This document shows positions 24,069 through 30,106 of a stretch of 30,106 bases of DNA, piece by piece (position 1 is the first letter of the stretch; every line of letters begins with the position of its first letter). A model generated the notes under the pieces. That model had not been told where the DNA came from. It did no database searches and worked only from the letters and a program-made list of their open reading frames with translations. A program made the translations under genes and the position numbers. Source of the stretch: Nitrospiraceae bacterium UBA2166 (GTDB taxonomy: Bacteria; Nitrospirota; Nitrospiria; Nitrospirales; UBA2166); the NCBI GenBank assembly GCA_002328825.1, contig DCWI01000025.1, positions 1,612 through 31,717 of the forward strand, written 5' to 3'.

Positions 24069-24830
24069 TCACGTCATCAACATACCACCGTTCACATGAA
24101 GAACCTGACCCGTAATATAGTTTGCTTCTTTTGAAACTAAAAATGTCACTGCATGTGCAACATCTTCTGGAGTCCCTAGTCTCTCACAAGGTATTTGTTT
24201 GATAAGAGACTCTCTATCCCCTGATGGCATAGCCTGAGTCATTGCCGTATCGATAAATCCTGGAGCAACAGCATTTGATGTAATCCCCCGGCGTGCGTAC
24301 TCACGAGCAACTACTTTTGTAAATGCGATAAGGCCTCCTTTTGAGGCAGCATAGTTTGCCTGACCAAAATTTCCCATGGCTCCCACAATCGAGGCAATAT
24401 TTACGATACGCCCATTCCGGTTCTTCACCATACTCGGCAACACCCCTTTTGTACAGTAAAAGGCTCCAGTGAGATTGACATTTATAACTTGATCCCAAGC
24501 ATCTTCTGACAACCGTAAAAGAATGGCATCTTTAGTAATGCCCGCATTGTTAACGAGAATATCAATCCTCCCCCATTCTCCGAGTATATGTTTGATCGCT
24601 GCAGTCACAGACTCACGATCGGCTACATTAAGCGCAATCCCAACAGAGTGACTTCCAATGCTTGAAATTTCTAAAGCAGCTAAGTCTGCTGCTTTAGCGT
24701 TTAAATCTCCAAGAATGACATTGGCTCCTTTGCAGGCCAAGGCAGTTGCAACCGCTTGCCCAATTCCTTGTGCTCCACCAGTAACTAATGCAACTTGACC
24801 ATCAAGCATACTATACGTGGAACTACCCAT
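24069..24830 (-). CDS. fabG: 3-oxoacyl-ACP reductase
   Basis: 253 residues, classical SDR. It reduces 3-oxoacyl-ACP with NADPH in each elongation round. Visible are TGGAQGIG (17-24), NNAG (94-97), catalytic Ser147, Tyr160 and Lys164 (YAASK), the VAPGFIDTAMT block and C-terminal GQVLHVNGGM. The start ATG has GAGGA at 8 nt and overlaps the end of fabD by 8 nt. Placement between fabD and acpP is the classic fab order and separates it from generic SDRs. Confidence 0.96.
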   Translation of the reverse strand: MGSSTYSMLDGQVALVTGGAQGIGQAVATALACKGANVILGDLNAKAADLAALEISSIGSHSVGIALNVADRESVTAAIKHILGEWGRIDILVNNAGITKDAILLRLSEDAWDQVINVNLTGAFYCTKGVLPSMVKNRNGRIVNIASIVGAMGNFGQANYAASKGGLIAFTKVVAREYARRGITSNAVAPGFIDTAMTQAMPSGDRESLIKQIPCERLGTPEDVAHAVTFLVSKEANYITGQVLHVNGGMLMT

Positions 24831-25785
24831 GAGCTACGTCCTCAATCACAGAGTGAAGACTTTCTGGATCATAAACACTAAATACTTCGGCCTGAGATGT
24901 GATGTTTTTAACCAAACGGGATAGCACCGGCCCTGGGCCAATTTCAATAATAACGTTAACGCCCATTGACACAAGTGCCCTGATGGAATCTTCCCACAAC
25001 ACGGGAGAAGGCAGTTGCGAAAGAAGTGAAGCACGAACATCATGACGAGACTGAATGGCTTTTGCATGAACATTATTGACCAATGGTACTTCCAAGTCAG
25101 ATATATTAACCGAGTCAAGATCTACGGCAAGACGTTCTGCAGCTTTTTGCATTAACGGAGTGTGAACTGGAACACTAATTGGCAAACGCACTGAACGCCC
25201 TTTGTATTGTTCATGGATTAATCGCAATGCTTCTTCCACTGCTATTGTTTCACCCGCAATAACTACCTGCCGAGGTGTATTAAAGTTTGCGGGACAGACA
25301 ACTCCTAACCGAGAAGCAATTTGACACGACTCGATAATCGCATCACGAGAAACTCCAAGAACGGCAGCAACTACCCCATGTCCTGTACCGACTACTTCCT
25401 GCATATAGCGGCCTCGTTTCCTTACAAGTTGAACCGCATCAGAAAATTCTATTCCTTTCGCAGCAACGACAGCAGTCCATTCTCCCAGACTATGCCCTGC
25501 GACAAACAATGGTGAAATTCCAGAACGAACAAGCGCGTGTAAGGCTGCGACACTTACTGTTAAGATTGCTGGTTGTGTGTATTCTGTGAGATTCAAACGA
25601 TCAGTTGGACCAGAAAAACACAGAGATGGAAGATCAAGGCCAAGAACATCGCTTGCACTATCAAATAAGTTCCTAGCTTGAAAATCCGTTTCGTAGAAGA
25701 GTTTTCCCATGCCAAGATACTGCGACCCCTGTCCTGGAAAAACAAATGCAACGTGAGAAGTCGCTTTCTCAGACACTTTATCCAA
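24823..25785 (-). CDS. fabD: Malonyl-CoA:ACP transacylase
   Basis: 320 residues. It loads malonyl groups onto ACP. The FPGQGSQYLGMG oxyanion loop (16-27), nucleophile Ser99 in GHSLGE, Arg124, and His208 in PVHTPLM are all present. The TTG start overlaps the stop of the upstream enoyl reductase gene by 8 nt (TTGGATAA), with GGAGGGG about 9 nt before it. An in-frame GTG three codons later is a possible alternative. Confidence 0.96.
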   Translation of the reverse strand: MDKVSEKATSHVAFVFPGQGSQYLGMGKLFYETDFQARNLFDSASDVLGLDLPSLCFSGPTDRLNLTEYTQPAILTVSVAALHALVRSGISPLFVAGHSLGEWTAVVAAKGIEFSDAVQLVRKRGRYMQEVVGTGHGVVAAVLGVSRDAIIESCQIASRLGVVCPANFNTPRQVVIAGETIAVEEALRLIHEQYKGRSVRLPISVPVHTPLMQKAAERLAVDLDSVNISDLEVPLVNNVHAKAIQSRHDVRASLLSQLPSPVLWEDSIRALVSMGVNVIIEIGPGPVLSRLVKNITSQAEVFSVYDPESLHSVIEDVAHG

Positions 25786-26590
25786 CGATAAATTCCCCTC
25801 CGTCTATAGCAATAACATTCCCAGTTATCCATTGTGTTTTGCTATGACTCAATACACTAAGTGCCCTGGCAACATCCTCTGGCGTTGTCAAGCGTCCTGA
25901 GGGGTTCTTTTGTAGTGCCCGTTCAAGCATCTCGCTCGATCCAGGAATTTTTTGCAGAGCCGGAGTATTTGTCACACCTGCCATGATTGCATTTGTCGTT
26001 ACCCCGAGGGGAGCAAGTTCTAAGGCAAGTTGTCGAATATGGGATTCGATTGCAGCCTTTGCGGCAGAAACCGCTCCATAATTTGGCCACACTTTTGATC
26101 CTCCAGCACTAGTAAGGGCAAAAATACGGCCCCCCGCCCCTAAAAGATTACGTGCTATCAGATCCTGTACCCAATAAACTAAGCTATTCGCCATAACATC
26201 GATTGTCATATCGATTTGGGCCTTCGTCACAGCAGTAGCCTTTTCATTAGCAATAAAGCGCCTCAGAGTTCCAAACGCGAGAGAGTGAAGCAAAACACGG
26301 ACTCTTCTGTTTTCTACCTTATTAGCAAGAGTTTTCTCTATTGAAGCAATAATTTCGCTCCGCTTTTCAGAATCAGCAGCATTAGCGTTTATAAAAACGG
26401 CTTCCCGTCCCATACCCCTAATATTTTGTACAAGATTTTCTACCTTTGGCAGAGTTGCTTTTCTATCAAGATGAACACCAAAAATGTTCATTCCTTGCGA
26501 TGCCAGTTCAACAGCACAAGCAGCTCCAAACCCACTAGAGGCACCCAAAATAAGTGCCCACTCTCCTGCAAGATCAGTGTTTTCTTCCAT
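25778..26590 (-). CDS. Probable enoyl-ACP reductase, FabL-like SDR
   Basis: 270 residues. It probably carries out the last reduction of the fatty acid elongation cycle. The nucleotide motif is GASSGFG (16-22). The key point is spacing at the active site: Tyr171-x6-Lys178 (YGAVSAAK), the pattern of enoyl reductases of the FabI/FabL group, not the Tyr-x3-Lys of ordinary SDRs such as FabG. The C-terminal part (LALELAPLGVTTNAIMAG, then GNVIAIDGGEFIVG) reads more like Bacillus FabL than FabI. It sits between fabH and fabD, where such an enzyme is expected, and the window holds no other fabI, fabK or fabV. The ATG is 12 nt after fabH. Confidence 0.8.
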   Translation of the reverse strand: MEENTDLAGEWALILGASSGFGAACAVELASQGMNIFGVHLDRKATLPKVENLVQNIRGMGREAVFINANAADSEKRSEIIASIEKTLANKVENRRVRVLLHSLAFGTLRRFIANEKATAVTKAQIDMTIDVMANSLVYWVQDLIARNLLGAGGRIFALTSAGGSKVWPNYGAVSAAKAAIESHIRQLALELAPLGVTTNAIMAGVTNTPALQKIPGSSEMLERALQKNPSGRLTTPEDVARALSVLSHSKTQWITGNVIAIDGGEFIVG

Positions 26591-26602
26591 AGCGTTACCT
26601 CA

Positions 26603-27580
26603 TCACCATCGAATCAATGTTGATGCCCACGTAAGACCACTACCAAACGCAATCAAGAGCACGTTAGTACCACTTTTGATCCTGTTTGCCTTCACCATTT
26701 CATCAAGTGCTAATGGTACTGACGCGGCAGAGGTGTTCCCATATTGTCCAATATTCATAACAACTCGCTCCATTGGTACATGTAACCGCTCCGCAGTTGC
26801 TCTAATAATTCTCGCATTCGCCTGATGTGGGATAAAAAGATCAATATCATCAATTGTAAGATGATTGACTGATAAAGCTTCCAACGCAGCTTGCTCCATC
26901 ATCGTTACAGCAAGCTTGAACGTTGCACTGCCACGCATCTTTATAAAATTGAGTCTCTTGTTCAGGACAGTTTCTGAGAGTGGTTGCTGCGATCCCCCTC
27001 CAGGGACGTAAATCAAATCCCAGCGTTGCCCATTGGAATGGATATGGTTTGAGAGAATGCCATTCTCACCTTCAACGCCTTGTAAAACAGCGGCACCTGC
27101 GCCATCACCAAAAAGTATACACGTTGTCCGGTCAGTCCAATCAGTTACTGACGACATCACCTCTGTACCGATAACTAGTACATTCCGATACGTCTCAAGT
27201 CGAATATAGTGATCAGCCATCGAGAGTGCAAACAAAAACCCTGAACATGCCGCCGAAATATCAAAAGCAACAGCCGTTGTGGCTCCCAGCTCTGATTGAA
27301 CAAGGCATGCAGTTGATGGAAAAGGCATATCAGGTGTACAAGTTGCAACAATGATGAGATCCAAATCTGAGGGATTAAGATGTGCAGCTGCCAATGCAGT
27401 TGTAGCTGCCTTGACCCCTAAGGATGCACTTCCCTCACCAGGTGCAGCTCTGCGCCGATTACGAATACCAGTACGCTCAGCAATCCATTGATCAGAAGTA
27501 TTAACCGTTTTTTCAAGATCAGAATTCGTAATAACTGAAGGGGGGACATATGATCCAGTTCCAACAATCCTTGCCCTCAT
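26603..27580 (-). CDS. fabH: Beta-ketoacyl-ACP synthase III
   Basis: 325 residues. It starts fatty acid synthesis by condensing an acyl-CoA with malonyl-ACP. The triad is Cys112 (SAACSGFLFAL), His252 (FIPHQANARII) and Asn282 (GNTSAASVPL). The N-terminus RARIVGTGSYVPP and the C-terminal GSGLTWAS are typical. The ATG overlaps the plsX stop as ATGA, a coupling arrangement. Confidence 0.97.
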   Translation of the reverse strand: MRARIVGTGSYVPPSVITNSDLEKTVNTSDQWIAERTGIRNRRRAAPGEGSASLGVKAATTALAAAHLNPSDLDLIIVATCTPDMPFPSTACLVQSELGATTAVAFDISAACSGFLFALSMADHYIRLETYRNVLVIGTEVMSSVTDWTDRTTCILFGDGAGAAVLQGVEGENGILSNHIHSNGQRWDLIYVPGGGSQQPLSETVLNKRLNFIKMRGSATFKLAVTMMEQAALEALSVNHLTIDDIDLFIPHQANARIIRATAERLHVPMERVVMNIGQYGNTSAASVPLALDEMVKANRIKSGTNVLLIAFGSGLTWASTLIRW

Positions 27581-28614
27581 CCCGAGACTCGTATGGAATC
27601 TTTGGTAGTAACAACCGCCGTTTCACGCATCACTACAGCTTGTATGTTTTCATTAATTCGTTGATCTATAAGCTGACGTGCGAGCCGTATCGCGTTATAA
27701 ATTGCCTTTGCTGATGATCGTCCATGACAAATAACACATGTTCCATTCACACCAAGGAGTGGAGCACCACCAAACTCCGCGTAGTCAATCCGTTTCTTAA
27801 ATCTATACAACGAGGGACGTAATAGTGCGTATCCTAGCTTTCCACAAATGCCTGCCTGACTAACGTCACTTACTAACATTTTGGTCATAATCTCAACGAC
27901 ACCCTCACTGATCTTTAAGCCAACGTTTCCAATAAACCCATCACACACGATTACATCAGCCATCCCAGTGTAGACATCCCGGCCTTCTACATTACCAATA
28001 AAATTCAATGAACTATTTTTCAGCAAACGAAAAGCTTCCTTAGTGACCTCATTGCCCTTCTCATCTTCTTCCCCGATACTTAGCAAACCAATTTTTGGTT
28101 TAATTTCCCCAAGCACCTGCTTTGCATACTCATTGCCCATAATTGCAAATTGAAAGAGCTGATGAGGAAGACAGTCTACGGTTGCACCAACATCAAGCAT
28201 AATTGCTTGCCCCTTCAGCGTTGGAAGGGTTACTGCAATAGCTGGCCTGTCAACTCCCTCCAAAACACCCCACAGAAAGAAGGCTGATACCATAGCTGCA
28301 CCCGTATTACCCGCACTAATCACAGCCGCAGCTTCTTCATTACGCACAAGCTCTGTTGCAACCCAAATTGACGAATCACGTTTCTTGCGGGCAACAGAAG
28401 AAGGAAGATCGTGCATTTCAACTTGTTGAGACGCATGTCGAATAGAAATCGATGGTGGTACATCAGTCAGGATGTCGCGCAAATGATGACGAATCTTCGA
28501 CTCATCTCCAACGAGAATGATATCAACATCAAGATCAAGCGCCGCTTGACAAACCCCTTCCAATACTTGGCTTGGCGCCCGGTCCCCCCCCATAGCATCA
28601 ACTGCAATTTTCAC
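27577..28614 (-). CDS. plsX: Phosphate acyltransferase PlsX
   Basis: 345 residues. It converts acyl-ACP to acyl-phosphate for phospholipid synthesis. The start KIAVDAMGGDRAPSQVLEG is diagnostic, and VISAGNTGAAMVSA, GLLSIGEEDEKGNE and the later VCDGFIGNVGLKISEG blocks confirm it. It opens with GTG; the ribosome-binding site is weak. It follows rpmF by 35 nt, the standard rpmF-plsX-fabH order. Confidence 0.97.
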   Translation of the reverse strand: MKIAVDAMGGDRAPSQVLEGVCQAALDLDVDIILVGDESKIRHHLRDILTDVPPSISIRHASQQVEMHDLPSSVARKKRDSSIWVATELVRNEEAAAVISAGNTGAAMVSAFFLWGVLEGVDRPAIAVTLPTLKGQAIMLDVGATVDCLPHQLFQFAIMGNEYAKQVLGEIKPKIGLLSIGEEDEKGNEVTKEAFRLLKNSSLNFIGNVEGRDVYTGMADVIVCDGFIGNVGLKISEGVVEIMTKMLVSDVSQAGICGKLGYALLRPSLYRFKKRIDYAEFGGAPLLGVNGTCVICHGRSSAKAIYNAIRLARQLIDQRINENIQAVVMRETAVVTTKDSIRVSG

Positions 28615-28649
28615 GTACCGAGACTCAGAATAACGATATCAATAAAGGG

Positions 28650-28832
28650 CTAGGAGGTCTTGGTCACAATAACCTCGTTCCCCTTATACGTTCCACAGGC
28701 AAGGCAAACATAATGGGGTAATTTCGGTTCATGACATTGCGGGCAGTGTGAGAAGGATGGAAGACGTAATCGGTCGTGTGCACGACGTTTATCTCGTCGC
28801 ATTTTAGTGTGCCTATGTTTTGGATTCGCCAT
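28650..28832 (-). CDS. rpmF: 50S ribosomal protein L32, zinc-binding form
   Basis: 60 residues, typical L32. It begins MANPKHRHTKMRRDKRRAHD. Four cysteines (30, 33, 43, 46) in CPQC and CLAC form the zinc ribbon, so this is the zinc-containing form. It lies 7 nt after the DUF177 gene. Confidence 0.97.
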   Translation of the reverse strand: MANPKHRHTKMRRDKRRAHDRLRLPSFSHCPQCHEPKLPHYVCLACGTYKGNEVIVTKTS

Positions 28833-28839
28833 AATTGTG

Positions 28840-29376
28840 TTATCCCAATGTTTGTTTCAAGCGTTGGAGTGCCAAAAAATGAGAGGAAGGTTGATCAAGC
28901 ACGCATCCACATTTAGCACCGTTTAAATCCTGCCCACAGACATCACAGAGCCCGCTACAGTCTTCACGGCAATACACATACGCTGGCACGGAAAGAATCA
29001 CCTGCTCACGAATAATTGGTCTAATATCGAGAAAGATCCCTTCATACATATAGGTATCATCTTCAGGAGTTACTTCCCCCGTTTCGGATACAGTGTCAGG
29101 TTGTGCTTCTTCAGGGAAACACCTCAGTGTCAAAATCGGCTGCAATGACATAACGACAACCGCAAGACAACGACAACACTGCAGAGAGACATCTGCTGTC
29201 ATTCCTCCTTGTATCGTGACAATGCGTCGGTCCCGCCATAACCGAAAATTCCCATTAACCTGTCCCTGAATACAAACTTCCCCAGCCAAGAAACCAAGAC
29301 CTTCGGCCGACTCTGAGAATGATTGATTCAATCCACCTGTAAAACCCTGCGGAATATCTAAGATAGAGTATTTCAC
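28840..29376 (-). CDS. DUF177/YceD family protein
   Basis: 178 residues. YceD proteins are encoded directly before rpmF in most bacteria and are linked to 23S rRNA accumulation, though the mechanism is not settled. Characteristic blocks are the CCRC segment (67-70) and the acidic EDDTYMYEGIFLDIRPIIREQVILSVP. The C-terminus here carries an extra Cys-rich cluster (136, 140, 144, 147, 156, 158: CREDCSGLCDVCGQDLNGAKC), probably metal-binding and common in Gram-positive-type members. GTG start; weak ribosome-binding site. It lies 18 nt after rpsR. Confidence 0.92.
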   Translation of the reverse strand: MKYSILDIPQGFTGGLNQSFSESAEGLGFLAGEVCIQGQVNGNFRLWRDRRIVTIQGGMTADVSLQCCRCLAVVVMSLQPILTLRCFPEEAQPDTVSETGEVTPEDDTYMYEGIFLDIRPIIREQVILSVPAYVYCREDCSGLCDVCGQDLNGAKCGCVLDQPSSHFLALQRLKQTLG

Positions 29377-29394
29377 GACAAATACTCACGACTA

Positions 29395-29622
29395 TTAACG
29401 TTGTTCTTCTGCGTATGCTAGAAGTGCAATAGCTCTTGCGCGTTTGATTTCAACAGTCAAAAGTCTCTGATGCCGCATGCAATTTCCAGACACTCTCCGT
29501 GGAATAATTCGACCTCTCTCGGTTAAAAATACTCGTAAAGCAAGTGAGTCCTTGTAATCCATTGTCTTGTTCTCGGCACAAAATCTGCAAATTCTACTTC
29601 GACTAAATCTCGAGCGTTCCAA
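29395..29622 (-). CDS. rpsR: 30S ribosomal protein S18
   Basis: 75 residues, normal for S18. The block MDYKDSLALRVFLTERGRIIPRRVSGNC is diagnostic. Three cysteines (12, 15, 48) suggest the metal-binding form. The start is TTG, supported by AAGGAG 8 nt upstream and by the absence of a better codon before CRFC. It follows ssb by 50 nt, as in the conserved rpsF-ssb-rpsR order. The usual next gene, rplI, is not here. Confidence 0.95.
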   Translation of the reverse strand: MERSRFSRSRICRFCAENKTMDYKDSLALRVFLTERGRIIPRRVSGNCMRHQRLLTVEIKRARAIALLAYAEEQR

Positions 29623-29672
29623 GCGTCCTTCTCCTTACTTACGATCTTAAATGAAGTTCTACCCTACGTTCT

Positions 29673-30062
29673 CTAATGGCCATCGGCAGGAAACTCGTCA
29701 CCGTACGACTCACCCTTCTGCGAGAACGTTTCTTGCCGCTTTGGCATGAAAGTCACGTTAAGAGCAACCACCTCATGCTTACTTCGCTTTTGGCCCTCAG
29801 CGGTTTCCCAACGACGCTGATTAAGTCGCCCGTCAATGATAACAGCATTTCCTTTTGTTAGATATTTCTCACAAGTCTCTGCCTGTTTCCCAAACACAAC
29901 AATATCGATGTAACAAACTTCGTCTTTCTGTTCCTCACCTTTGCCAAATTTCCTATTAATCGCAAGAGAAAACTCTAAAACGGGCGTACTGTTCGGGGTA
30001 TAGCGAAGCTCTGGCTCTTTGGTCAAGTTACCCATGAGAATGACCTTATTAAACGATGGCAC
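29673..30062 (-). CDS. ssb: Single-stranded DNA-binding protein
   Basis: 129 residues from GTG at 30062, short for SSB. The OB fold begins FNKVILMGNLTKEPELRYTP and continues with FSLAINRKF, DIVVFGKQAETCEKYLTKG and VIIDGRLNQRRWE. The open frame reaches a GTG seven codons further up, but the chosen GTG fits the family N-terminus and has GGAGG 9 nt before it. The C-terminal linker is very short and ends GDEFPADGH instead of the acidic DDDIPF-type tip that recruits partner proteins. The gene overlaps the inferred rpsF stop. Confidence 0.94.
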   Translation of the reverse strand: MPSFNKVILMGNLTKEPELRYTPNSTPVLEFSLAINRKFGKGEEQKDEVCYIDIVVFGKQAETCEKYLTKGNAVIIDGRLNQRRWETAEGQKRSKHEVVALNVTFMPKRQETFSQKGESYGDEFPADGH

Positions 30063-30106
30063 TCTCCGGTTCCTCCACCTCACCGTCAGTTACTGGAACA
30101 TCACCA
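30049..30106 (-). CDS. rpsF: C-terminal end of a gene upstream of ssb, probably ribosomal protein S6 (partial)
   Basis: Eighteen codons are open to the window edge and end at TAA (30051-30049), inside the first codons of ssb. The peptide GDVPVTDGEVEEPESAIV is acidic, like the variable C-terminal tail of S6. With ssb and rpsR following, rpsF is the expected gene. The tail alone is not diagnostic; the assignment rests mainly on gene order. Confidence 0.6.
   Translation of the reverse strand, partial: GDVPVTDGEVEEPESAIV

Noticed and set aside
1..30106. CRISPR arrays, insertion sequences, phage or toxin-antitoxin genes, rRNA
   Set aside because: No regularly spaced repeats, transposase, integrase or rRNA segments were seen on either strand by eye; a computed search could still find short elements.

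Overview
The window looks like chromosomal DNA of a Gram-negative bacterium of moderate GC (by eye in the low-to-mid 40s percent). It carries LPS heptose activation (hldE C-terminal type), a SurA-like periplasmic chaperone, a secreted cyclophilin, MurJ and many housekeeping genes, and coding density is high. The phylum cannot be fixed from the sequence alone. A Fis-like protein outside a gammaproteobacterial context, a FabL-like enoyl reductase and the join of rpsF-ssb-rpsR to the fab genes suggest a less-studied phylum, but that is inference.

Layout. (1) 1-2014: the 3' part of tRNA-Gly(GCC), then a leftward B12-binding radical SAM gene with its own candidate promoter and a perfect 12-bp palindrome in its leader. 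(2) 2015-2662: the longest gene-free stretch. (3) 2663-7952: a rightward accessory cassette for a nonulosonic (sialic-like) acid. It holds a fused NeuB/SpsE-type synthase plus SpsF-type cytidylyltransferase, an SDR, a DegT aminotransferase, and an unrecognised protein with glycosyltransferase-like motifs. (4) 8009-14057: leftward genes for an SMR transporter, a SurA-like PPIase, Mfd, heptose-1-phosphate adenylyltransferase and a DUF192 protein, the middle three being tightly coupled. (5) 14320-16279: murJ and a small Fis-like regulator. (6) 16376-20896: a strong sigma70-type promoter, tRNA-Val(GAC), thrS, infC (AUC start), rpmI, rplT and a signal-peptide-bearing S58 peptidase. (7) 20915-30106, leftward: the end of rpsF, then ssb, rpsR, DUF177, rpmF, plsX, fabH, a FabL-like reductase, fabD, fabG, acpP, fabF, rnc and a secreted cyclophilin. 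This is a nearly gap-free run joining ribosomal proteins, type II fatty acid synthesis and RNase III.

How the genes work together. Region 7 supplies acyl-phosphate (PlsX), malonyl-ACP (FabD), initiation and elongation condensation (FabH, FabF) and both reductases (FabG, FabL-like), all around ACP. No dehydratase (FabZ/FabA) is present in the window. Region 6 is a translation operon. Region 3 probably makes and activates a 9-carbon sugar for the cell surface, but the early pathway steps (dehydratase, epimerase/hydrolase, acetyltransferase) are not here.

The points most worth following up are the synthase-cytidylyltransferase fusion and its altered active-site segment, the unknown putative transferase beside it, the AUC start of infC together with an anti-Shine-Dalgarno decamer in the thrS leader complementary to the infC ribosome-binding site, and a long hairpin just upstream of fabF-rnc. 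I saw no CRISPR array, insertion sequence, rRNA or phage gene.
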